A stretch of 14,340 nucleotides of DNA, taken from NCBI GenBank assembly GCA_015661715.1, contig DQVN01000042.1, forward strand, positions 1-14,340, written 5' to 3'. The notes beneath the pieces are model-generated. The model was given only the letters and a program-made list of their open reading frames with translations, had not been told where the DNA came from and did no database searches. The DNA comes from Sulfurivirga caldicuralii (GTDB taxonomy: Bacteria; Pseudomonadota; Gammaproteobacteria; Thiomicrospirales; Thiomicrospiraceae). Below are positions 7,525 to 14,340 of this stretch, one piece after another; within the stretch, counting starts at the first letter, position 1; every line of letters begins with the position of its first letter. A program made the translations under genes and the position numbers.

Positions 7525-7695
7525 ATGGCTGTTCAACAGAACCGAAAAACCCCTTCTAAGCGCGGTATGCGCCGTTCCCACGATGCCATCAGCGGCCCTA
7601 AGCTGAGCGTGGATCCCACCACGGGTGAGCTGCATCGCCGTCACCATGTGACAGCGGATGGCTACTACAAGGGCAAAAAAGTCATCAATAAGTAA
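7525..7695 (+). CDS. rpmF: 50S ribosomal protein L32
   Basis: A 56-residue basic protein, [17 protein letters not shown] at the N-terminus and [17 protein letters not shown] at the C-terminus, is nearly colinear with E. coli L32 (57 residues). It lacks the CxxC zinc pairs found in some L32 paralogues, as in E. coli. L32 is a structural component of the large ribosomal subunit. The start ATG follows a strong AAGGAG (7513-7518) by 6 bases, consistent with high expression. The stop TAA (7693-7695) begins the TAAGGG that serves as the plsX Shine-Dalgarno sequence, so L32 termination and PlsX initiation are adjacent. Confidence 0.97.
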   Translation: MAVQQNRKTPSKRGMRRSHDAISGPKLSVDPTTGELHRRHHVTADGYYKGKKVINK

Positions 7696-7705
7696 GGGTT
7701 CTCCT

Positions 7706-8758
7706 TTGAGCCTGAATATTGCCATTGATGCCATGAGCGGGGACCATGGTCTTACAGTGACGGTCCCCGCTGTTTTACAGGCATTGAAAAAGTGGCCCGA
7801 CCTGCGGGTGCTGTTGGTGGGGCAGCAGTCAGCCATTGAGGCGGCGCTGGCGGAGCAGCGTTATGATGCCGAGCGGTTGCAGATTGTTCATGCCGATCAG
7901 GTGGTGGAAATGGATGAGCTGCCCTCCAGAGCGCTGCGCCAGAAGCGTGCCTCGTCCATGCGCGTGGCGTTGAACCTGGTCAAGGAAGGCGAGGCGGATG
8001 CCTGTGTCAGTGCGGGGAATACCGGCGCGCTGATGGCCATGTCTAAGTTTGTGCTCAAGACACTGCCGGGCATCGAGCGTCCGGCCATTTGTACCGCCAT
8101 GCCCACCATGAATGGTCATGTGCATATGCTGGATTTGGGCGCCAATGTGGGGGTGGACGGGGAGAATCTCCTCCAGTTCGCCTTGATGGGCTCTGTATTG
8201 GTGAGTCAGTTGGATAATAATCCATCACCCACGGTTGGTCTGCTCAATATTGGTGAAGAAGAGATCAAAGGTCCGGAACGCATTCGCCATGCCCACCGCC
8301 TGTTGCTGCAAACGCCGTTGAACTATGTGGGCTATGTGGAAGGCGATGATATTTTCAAAGGCAGCGCCGATGTGGTGGTGTGTGATGGGTATGATGGCAA
8401 TATTGCGCTGAAGGCGTCCGAAGGCGTGGCCAAAATGATCTCCTTTCATCTGAAACAGGCGTTTCACCGCAATCTGCTGACCAAACTGGCCGGGCTGGTG
8501 GCCGCGCCGGTGCTGCGACAGTTGCGCCAGACCATTGATCCACGCCGTTATAATGGCGCCTCTCTGTTGGGTTTGCGCAGGATTGTCATCAAAAGCCATG
8601 GGGGTGCCGATGTGTACGCCTTTTTCCACGCCATTGGTCAGGCGCGTATGGCGGTGCAGAAGGATATTCCATCCATGATCAGTCAGCAGTTGGAAACACT
8701 GATGGCGGATCTGGCATCACAAGAAGCGATTCATGAGTCAGAACAAGCATCAGTTTAG
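7706..8758 (+). CDS. plsX: Phosphate acyltransferase PlsX
   Basis: PlsX converts acyl-ACP plus phosphate to acyl-phosphate, the donor PlsY uses to make lysophosphatidic acid; it is a peripheral membrane enzyme linking fatty-acid synthesis to phospholipids. The start is TTG at 7706, giving [15 protein letters not shown], colinear with the E. coli N-terminus (LALDVMGGD). AAGGG lies 7 bases before it. An ATG at 7658 would sit inside rpmF, and the ATG at 7733 would remove the conserved first strand. The product is 350 residues (E. coli 356). Family motifs include [10 protein letters not shown] (101-110) and MLDLGANV (131-138). A perfect 10-bp inverted repeat lies in codons 11-22. The 3' end overlaps fabH by 26 bases. 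Confidence 0.95.
   Translation: MSLNIAIDAMSGDHGLTVTVPAVLQALKKWPDLRVLLVGQQSAIEAALAEQRYDAERLQIVHADQVVEMDELPSRALRQKRASSMRVALNLVKEGEADACVSAGNTGALMAMSKFVLKTLPGIERPAICTAMPTMNGHVHMLDLGANVGVDGENLLQFALMGSVLVSQLDNNPSPTVGLLNIGEEEIKGPERIRHAHRLLLQTPLNYVGYVEGDDIFKGSADVVVCDGYDGNIALKASEGVAKMISFHLKQAFHRNLLTKLAGLVAAPVLRQLRQTIDPRRYNGASLLGLRRIVIKSHGGADVYAFFHAIGQARMAVQKDIPSMISQQLETLMADLASQEAIHESEQASV
7736..7771 (+). promoter_or_regulatory. Terminator-like hairpin inside the start of plsX
   Basis: AGCGGGGACC (7736-7745) and GGTCCCCGCT (7762-7771) are perfectly complementary over 10 bp with a 16-base loop, followed by GTTTTAC. It begins 30 bases into plsX and 41 bases after the rpmF stop. The stem is G/C-rich, but the T run is short and interrupted, so it resembles a weak or partial terminator, or an RNA structure slowing ribosomes or decay. 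A competing small palindrome (ACCATGGT) lies across its 5' arm. Confidence 0.45.
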
Positions 8759-9716
8759 CCGGATCATAGGCACCGGCGGATATTTACCGGAAAAGGTGCT
8801 CACCAATCACGATCTGGAAAAGATGGTGGACACCTCCGATGCATGGATCCGCGAGCGAACCGGGATTGAGCAGCGGCATATCGCTGCGGAGAATCAGACC
8901 ACGGCAGATCTGGCAGAGCAGGCGGCGCGCCAGGCTCTGAATGCGGCCTCTTTGACACCAGAAGCCATTGAGTTGATTGTGGTGGCCACCACGACACCGG
9001 ATAAGATTTTTCCCAGTACGGCTTGTTTGCTGCAGCAGCGTCTGGGCAATCATGGGGCGCCGGCCTTTGATGTCCAGGCGGTCTGTTCCGGTTTTATTTA
9101 CGCATTAAGCGTGGCGGATCAGTTTATCCGCACGGGTGCGGTGAATAACGCTTTGGTGGTGGGCGCTGAAACCCTCTCGCGTATTATTGACTGGTCAGAT
9201 CGCAACACCTGCGTGCTATTTGGCGATGGGGCGGGTGCGGTGGTGTTGGCGGCCAGTGATGAACCCGGGGTGATCAACACCCATATCCATGCCGACGGCC
9301 AGTATGAAACCCTGCTGCATGTTCCCTCTGGTGTGTCGAAAAAGCCAGTGACGGACAGCCTCTCCGAGCGCAGCATGCACATGCGCGGCAGCGAGGTGTT
9401 CAAAGTGGCGGTCAACACCCTCAGTCAGGTGGCCACAGAAACCCTCGAAAAGAATCATATTCATCCATCGGATCTGGATTGGCTGGTGCCCCATCAAGCC
9501 AATAAACGCATTATTGATGCCACAGGCCGTAAGCTGAAGCTGAAACCGGAGCAGGTGGTGGTCACGGTCAACAAGCACGCCAACACCTCTGCCGCCTCCG
9601 TGCCCTTAGCGTTGAATGAGGCGGTACGGGATGGGCGTATTCAACCGGGGCATCTGGTGTTGATGGAAGCCTTCGGTGGCGGCTTTACCTGGGGTTCGGC
9701 GTTGGTGCGCATGTAA
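8733..9716 (+). CDS. fabH: 3-oxoacyl-ACP synthase III (KAS III)
   Basis: FabH starts type II fatty-acid synthesis by condensing acetyl-CoA with malonyl-ACP. The 327-residue product has a thiolase fold with the full triad: Cys118 in AVCSGF, His254 in VPHQAN and Asn284 in NKHANTS (E. coli Cys112/His244/Asn274). The N-terminal [15 protein letters not shown] and the C-terminal [14 protein letters not shown] are canonical. The ATG at 8733 lies inside the end of plsX (26-base overlap); only a weak AAGAAG precedes it, so translation is probably coupled to PlsX. Chain-length preference cannot be judged from sequence. Confidence 0.97.
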   Translation: MSQNKHQFSRIIGTGGYLPEKVLTNHDLEKMVDTSDAWIRERTGIEQRHIAAENQTTADLAEQAARQALNAASLTPEAIELIVVATTTPDKIFPSTACLLQQRLGNHGAPAFDVQAVCSGFIYALSVADQFIRTGAVNNALVVGAETLSRIIDWSDRNTCVLFGDGAGAVVLAASDEPGVINTHIHADGQYETLLHVPSGVSKKPVTDSLSERSMHMRGSEVFKVAVNTLSQVATETLEKNHIHPSDLDWLVPHQANKRIIDATGRKLKLKPEQVVVTVNKHANTSAASVPLALNEAVRDGRIQPGHLVLMEAFGGGFTWGSALVRM

Positions 9717-9732
9717 AAAGAGTAGAAAGACG

Positions 9733-10668
9733 ATGAGTTACGCATTTGTATTTCCCGGACAGGGCGCTCAGAGCGTCGGCATGCTAAGCGAGATGGCGCA
9801 AAGTTATCCGCAGGTGCGCCACACATTTGAAGAGGCCTCTGATGCCTTGGGTTATGATTTGTGGTCGCTGACACAAAACGGCCCGGATACGGCGCTGAAC
9901 CAGACGGAAAAAACCCAACCGGCGATGCTGACGGCAGGGGTGGCGGTCTATCGGGTGCTGGCCGATCAAGTGGAATTGAAGCCGGATGCCATGGCCGGCC
10001 ACTCCTTGGGCGAGTACACGGCCCTGACGGTGGCGGGCACCTGGTCTTTGGCCGATGCAGTGAAATTGGTGGCGCTGCGCGGTCGGCTGATGCAGGATGC
10101 AGTGCCGCAAGGGGAAGGGGCCATGGCGGCGATTTTGGGCCTGGATGATGAGGCGGTGGTTGAGCTCTGTGCGCAAGCAGCGCAGGATGAAGTATGTGAG
10201 GCGGTGAATTTCAACTCACCGGGCCAGGTGGTGATTGCCGGCAATCGTGACGCGGTGGCGCGGGCGCAGCAGTTGGCTGAGGCTCGGGGCGCCAAGCGGG
10301 TCGTACCCTTGCCGGTCTCTGTGCCTTCCCACTGTTCGCTGATGAAACCGGCGGCAGAAAAGCTGGGCGAGGCACTGGCCGATCTGCCTATGAATCCGCC
10401 GTCCGTGCCCGTGTTACACAATATTGATGCGGCGCCGCGCACTTCAGTGGCGTCGGTGCGTGAGGCGCTGATTAACCAGTTGTATCAGCCCGTGCAATGG
10501 GTGCGCACGATCGAGCAGATGAAGGCGGATGGCGTTGAACGGTTGTTGGAGCTGGGGCCGGGCAAGGTGCTCACAGGCCTGAATCGGCGTATTGATCGGC
10601 GCATGCCCATCACGCCCGTATTGGATCCGGCGTCCGTGGAGGCAGCGCTGCAACAACTGGAGGAGTGA
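9733..10668 (+). CDS. fabD: Malonyl-CoA:ACP transacylase
   Basis: FabD transfers malonyl from CoA to AcpP, supplying the extender for FabH and FabF. The 311-residue protein begins SYAFVFPGQGAQSVGM. It contains the nucleophile Ser91 in AGHSLGEY, Arg116 (substrate carboxylate), His200 in VPSH and Gln249 in INQLYQPVQW, the expected catalytic set. The start is the ATG at 9733; an in-frame ATG at 9676 would lie inside fabH and add 19 unrelated residues. It is 16 bases after fabH, with a weak purine-rich ribosome site, and is followed closely by fabG. Confidence 0.97.
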   Translation: MSYAFVFPGQGAQSVGMLSEMAQSYPQVRHTFEEASDALGYDLWSLTQNGPDTALNQTEKTQPAMLTAGVAVYRVLADQVELKPDAMAGHSLGEYTALTVAGTWSLADAVKLVALRGRLMQDAVPQGEGAMAAILGLDDEAVVELCAQAAQDEVCEAVNFNSPGQVVIAGNRDAVARAQQLAEARGAKRVVPLPVSVPSHCSLMKPAAEKLGEALADLPMNPPSVPVLHNIDAAPRTSVASVREALINQLYQPVQWVRTIEQMKADGVERLLELGPGKVLTGLNRRIDRRMPITPVLDPASVEAALQQLEE

Positions 10669-10669
10669 G

Positions 10670-11407
10670 ATGGAAGGCAAGATTGCGATTGTTACCGGTG
10701 CCAGCCGTGGGATTGGTCAGGCCATTGCGCTGGAACTGGCCGCACGGGGCGCGACGGTTGTGGGGACGGCCACATCGGAAAAAGGGGCGCAGGCCATTGG
10801 TGATTACTTCGAGCAGGCGGGCTTGAAGGGATATGGCAAGGTGCTGGATGTCACTCAGGCAGAGCAGATTGACGCCCTGGTCAAGTGGGTCAATGATGAA
10901 TTGGGCACGCCTACTATTTTGGTCAACAATGCGGGGATCACCCGGGACAATTTGCTGATGCGCATGCAGGAGGATGCGTGGCAAGCAATTATTGACACAA
11001 ATCTGACCTCCGTGTTCCGGATGAGCAAGGCGGTCTTGCGCGGGATGATGAAAGCGCGGCAAGGGCGCATTATCAGCATCGCTTCGGTGGTGGGATTGAT
11101 GGGCAATGCCGGGCAGACCAATTACGCCGCTGCCAAGGCGGGTATTATGGGCTTTTCCAAGTCGTTGGCCCGGGAGGTGGGGCCGCGTGGTATCACGGTC
11201 AATGTGGTGGCGCCCGGCTTTATCGACACCGATATGACCCGTGCTCTGCCGGATGCTCAGCGCCAGGCCCTGATCGGCCAAATCCCCTTGCAGCGCTTGG
11301 GCGAGCCGGAAGACATCGCCAAGGCAGTGGCTTTTCTCGCCAGCGATGAGGCAAGTTATATCACCGGTCAGACGCTGAGTGTGAACGGCGGTATGGTGAT
11401 GCCATAA
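10670..11407 (+). CDS. fabG: 3-oxoacyl-ACP reductase
   Basis: FabG reduces 3-oxoacyl-ACP to (R)-3-hydroxyacyl-ACP with NADPH, the first reduction of each elongation cycle. The 245-residue short-chain dehydrogenase has the cofactor motif TGASRGIG (9-16), NNAGITRDN, and the catalytic tetrad Asn111, Ser139, Tyr152 and Lys156 (YAAAK). The C-terminal VNGGMVMP is typical of FabG. The ATG is one base after the fabD TGA, and a strong GGAGG (10659-10663) lies in the last fabD codons, so the two genes are tightly coupled. The 72-base gap to acpP may contain a separate promoter. Confidence 0.97.
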   Translation: MEGKIAIVTGASRGIGQAIALELAARGATVVGTATSEKGAQAIGDYFEQAGLKGYGKVLDVTQAEQIDALVKWVNDELGTPTILVNNAGITRDNLLMRMQEDAWQAIIDTNLTSVFRMSKAVLRGMMKARQGRIISIASVVGLMGNAGQTNYAAAKAGIMGFSKSLAREVGPRGITVNVVAPGFIDTDMTRALPDAQRQALIGQIPLQRLGEPEDIAKAVAFLASDEASYITGQTLSVNGGMVMP

Positions 11408-11410
11408 AAC

Positions 11411-11439
11411 TTGCAAAACAGATCAAGCACAAGCAAAAT
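11411..11439 (+). promoter_or_regulatory. Candidate acpP promoter
   Basis: TTGCAA (11411-11416) and CAAAAT (11434-11439) are separated by 17 bases in the 72-base fabG-acpP gap, the only A/T-rich gap in the fab run. Transcription would start near 11446, leaving a leader of about 34 bases. Each box matches only 4 of 6 positions. A dedicated promoter is plausible because AcpP is very abundant. Confidence 0.35.
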
Positions 11440-11479
11440 AAGCCACAGATTTTCACTAACTACAAACTGGAGACTGTCG

Positions 11480-11719
11480 ATGAGCAGCATTGAAGAACGC
11501 GTCAAGAAGATTGTTGTCGAGCAGCTGGGTGTCGAAGAGGATCAGGTGACAGCGGATGCATCCTTTGTTGATGATCTGGGCGCTGACTCTCTGGATACTG
11601 TCGAGCTGGTCATGGCGCTGGAAGAAGAATTCGACTGCGAAATTCCTGATGAAGAGGCTGAGAATATCCAGACCCTGGGTCAGGCGGTGGCCTATATTGA
11701 AGAACATTGCGAGAAGTAA
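11480..11719 (+). CDS. acpP: Acyl carrier protein
   Basis: AcpP carries growing acyl chains on 4'-phosphopantetheine. The 79-residue acidic protein has the attachment motif [20 protein letters not shown] with Ser37 (counting Met), and is nearly identical to E. coli AcpP through helices I and II. Two cysteines, Cys53 and Cys77, are present; E. coli AcpP has none. The start ATG at 11480 follows GGAG (11469-11472) by 7 bases; an upstream in-frame extension to 11411 lacks homology. It is the target of FabD, FabH, FabG, FabF and PlsX, all in this window. A terminator follows directly, which would separate its level from fabF. Confidence 0.98.
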   Translation: MSSIEERVKKIVVEQLGVEEDQVTADASFVDDLGADSLDTVELVMALEEEFDCEIPDEEAENIQTLGQAVAYIEEHCEK

Positions 11720-11742
11720 GTCAGGGGTGAACGCCTGAATAC

Positions 11743-11768
11743 AAAGAGCCGTTTCAGACGGCTCTTTT
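11743..11768 (+). terminator. Intrinsic terminator between acpP and fabF
   Basis: AAAGAGCCGT (11743-11752) and ACGGCTCTTT (11758-11767) form a perfect 10-bp stem with loop TTCAG, ending in a four-base T run. It sits 23 bases after the acpP stop and 33 bases before fabF. fabF has no strong promoter of its own in the gap, so the terminator is probably partly read through. Confidence 0.85.
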
Positions 11769-11800
11769 CGTATGGGGCATATTTAGTTGAGGGTAGAGCA

Positions 11801-13039
<1,239 letters not shown>

Positions 13040-13042
13040 GTT

Positions 13043-14340
13043 ATGGCGCAGCCGGTGGTGCATACTCAGGCGTGCGCGAGCACGCCTGACCTGCTGAACC
13101 TGTACCGCGCCTTTCCGGCGCGGTACCCGTTTCTTATGCAGAGTGTGGCCACCGGCCCTTTGGGTCGCTACGATCTGCTGCTGGCCTGTCCGCAGGAAAC
13201 CTTGCCATGTCTGCCCCAGGAGGGGTCCCTCGAATTTTTGCAATCGTTCGCGGCGCGCTGGAAAAAACGCCCCAAAATCGCCTTAAACGATAGCCAAATC
13301 CCTTTTGTGGGCGGTTTTTTTGCTTATTTTGCCTATGATTACGCCCAGATCGTAGAGCCGGTGCTCAATCTGCCTCAGGGCAACTTGCCCATGGCCCAGT
13401 TAACCCACTGCCCGGCGGCAGTCATCTATGATCACCTCACCTGCCAATTACACTTTGTCGCTGAGCCCGATTATGCGGATTGTATCGAGCAGATGCGCGC
13501 CGATTGGGCGGTGGTGCAGCAGCAGGAAGCCTTAGAACTTACGCTGCCCGATTTTGATCTGCATGAGGATGATCCTGAGGCATTTCTGGCGGGAGTGGCC
13601 CAGATCAAGGATTACATTCTCGCCGGTGATGTGTTTCAGGTGAACCTGTCCCGGGCCTGGCAGGTGAGCTTTTCCCAGTCTGTGGCGCCTGAAGTACTCT
13701 ATGCCCGCTTGCGGCGCAGCAATCCGGCGCCGTTTGCCGCCTTGGCGGATTTTGGCGCCTGGCAGATTATCAGTTCTTCACCGGAGCGCTTGGTGCGTCA
13801 GTACAATGGATGGCTGGAGACGCGACCCATTGCCGGCACCCGTCGGCGTGATGCGGATGTGCATAAGGATGCAGCGTTGAAAGCTGAGTTGCTGGCCACG
13901 GTGAAAGAGCGGGCCGAGCATATTATGCTGATTGACCTGGAACGCAGTGATCTGGGGCGGATCTGCATGCCGGGGAGTGTGGATGTCAATGAGTTGATGG
14001 TGATTGAGAGCTACGCCCATGTGCACCACATTGTTTCCAATGTGCGTGGGCGCCCCCAGCCGCATCTGACCCCACTGGATGTGGTTCATGCACTGTTTCC
14101 GGGTGGCACCATCACCGGCTGTCCCAAGATCCGCTGCATGGAAATTATTGCCCAACTGGAAAGGGTGCCGCGTTTAGCCTACACGGGTTCGCTGGGGTAT
14201 ATCAGTTGGGATGGGCGCATGGATCTGAATATTCTGATCCGTACCCTGATGCATCAAGGGCAGGAAACCACTTTTCGTGCCGGAGCAGGGATTGTGGCCG
14301 ATGCCCAGGCGCAGCAGGAGCTGGCGGAGACGCGGCACAA
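13043..14340 (+). CDS. pabB: Aminodeoxychorismate synthase component I (PabB), 3' end missing
   Basis: PabB makes 4-amino-4-deoxychorismate from chorismate and ammonia, the first step to p-aminobenzoate and folate. 432 codons are visible and the frame is open at the window end. The N-terminal strand YPFLMQSVATGPLGRYDLLLA and PFVGGFFAYFAYDYA are PabB-like. The chorismate-binding domain follows from ~180, with AGDVFQVNLSR, SSSPERLV, IDLERSDLGR, ITGCPKIRCME and AYTGSLGYISWDG. The active-site motif reads PIAGT (Ala264) instead of the PIKGT of E. coli PabB, whose Lys is the nucleophile; PIAGT also occurs in a PabB subfamily and in TrpE. Context (the fab-pab order of E. coli has pabC here) favours PabB over TrpE. 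The ATG at 13043 has no clear Shine-Dalgarno sequence and probably depends on fabF termination. Strong hairpins lie in its first 280 bases. Confidence 0.85.
   Translation, partial: MAQPVVHTQACASTPDLLNLYRAFPARYPFLMQSVATGPLGRYDLLLACPQETLPCLPQEGSLEFLQSFAARWKKRPKIALNDSQIPFVGGFFAYFAYDYAQIVEPVLNLPQGNLPMAQLTHCPAAVIYDHLTCQLHFVAEPDYADCIEQMRADWAVVQQQEALELTLPDFDLHEDDPEAFLAGVAQIKDYILAGDVFQVNLSRAWQVSFSQSVAPEVLYARLRRSNPAPFAALADFGAWQIISSSPERLVRQYNGWLETRPIAGTRRRDADVHKDAALKAELLATVKERAEHIMLIDLERSDLGRICMPGSVDVNELMVIESYAHVHHIVSNVRGRPQPHLTPLDVVHALFPGGTITGCPKIRCMEIIAQLERVPRLAYTGSLGYISWDGRMDLNILIRTLMHQGQETTFRAGAGIVADAQAQQELAETRH
13066..13126 (+). promoter_or_regulatory. Two tandem perfect hairpins in the first codons of pabB
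   Basis: Hairpin 1: TCAGGCGTGC (13066-13075) and GCACGCCTGA (13080-13089), a perfect 10-bp stem with a GCGA (GNRA-type) loop. Hairpin 2: GTACCGCGCC (13102-13111) and GGCGCGGTAC (13117-13126), a perfect 10-bp stem with loop TTTCC, followed by CCGTTTCTTA. They lie 26-87 bases after the fabF stop, in codons 8-28 of pabB. The second resembles a terminator with a poor T run. They could terminate transcription after fabF, protect the fabF mRNA 3' end, or limit pabB translation. Confidence 0.55.
13262..13321 (+). promoter_or_regulatory. Terminator-like long hairpin inside pabB
   Basis: The arms 13262-13277 (AAAAAACGCCCCAAAA) and 13303-13320 pair over 16 bp with two single-base bulges (T13308 and G13314) and a 25-base loop. 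The 3' arm runs into seven consecutive T's (13315-13321), giving the shape of an intrinsic terminator in both directions. It lies wholly in coding sequence (conserved GGFF region of PabB), about 220 bases into the gene. Active translation would normally prevent folding, so any termination would occur on untranslated mRNA. Confidence 0.4.

Noticed and set aside
10610..11416. A 268-codon minus-strand open frame opposite fabD/fabG
   Set aside because: It is long only because of codon bias in fabG, whose catalytic residues are all intact; it has no recognisable domain.
13136..13138. ATG at 13136 as the real pabB start, leaving the hairpins non-coding
   Set aside because: It would remove LLNLYRAFPARYPFL, which looks like the normal PabB N-terminal region; kept only as a minor possibility.
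13043..14340. Assignment of this gene as trpE (anthranilate synthase) because of PIAGT
   Set aside because: The N-terminal segment and the position directly after fabF fit PabB better, and PIAGT also occurs in a PabB subfamily.

Overview
The window is a chromosomal segment of a gammaproteobacterium. The evidence is the gene order rne / rluC / maf / yceD-rpmF-plsX-fabH-fabD-fabG-acpP-fabF-pab, which matches the E. coli/Pseudomonas-type fatty-acid locus, together with RNase E, RluC, L32 and AcpP sequences that align closely with the E. coli proteins. The genus cannot be fixed from the sequence. The HAD phosphatase directly after rluC recalls pseudomonad-type loci, whereas fabH inside the cluster and pabB directly after fabF are unlike P. 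aeruginosa. Nothing looks recently acquired: there are no transposases, integrases, phage genes, CRISPR arrays or clear shifts in base composition.

Layout. 1-204: the 3' end of mpl (peptidoglycan recycling). 221-400: tRNA-Leu(CAA) and tRNA-Val(GAC), with a strong promoter whose -10 box overlaps the mpl stop codon. 566-1513: a LysR-type regulator, followed by a bidirectional terminator shared with the convergent rne. 1629-4154 (minus): RNase E with an intact catalytic half and a short arginine-rich C-terminal half. 4155-4724: a 570-base divergent intergenic region holding the rne 5' leader, in which a Shine-Dalgarno-sequestering pairing and hairpins can be drawn, and the rluC promoter region. 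4725-6322: rluC and a HAD phosphatase, overlapping by 28 bases. 6331-6915 (minus): yceF-type maf. 6937-14340: a long plus-strand run starting at an extended -10 promoter: yceD, rpmF, plsX, fabH, fabD, fabG, acpP, fabF and pabB (cut by the window end).

The genes form a growth-linked module. RNase E, RluC, YceD and L32 serve RNA and ribosome metabolism. PlsX, FabH, FabD, FabG, AcpP and FabF supply phospholipid acyl chains: malonyl transfer, initiation, elongation, first reduction, carrier, and export to acyl-phosphate. PabB begins p-aminobenzoate/folate synthesis.

No new multi-gene system was found. The most unusual structure is in the DNA/RNA rather than the gene list: perfect or near-perfect long hairpins lie just inside plsX and pabB, and a canonical terminator separates acpP from fabF. 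Each sits after a gene expected to be highly expressed (rpmF, fabF, acpP). This is consistent with hairpins tuning stoichiometry inside one operon. PabB carries the PIAGT active-site motif instead of PIKGT.
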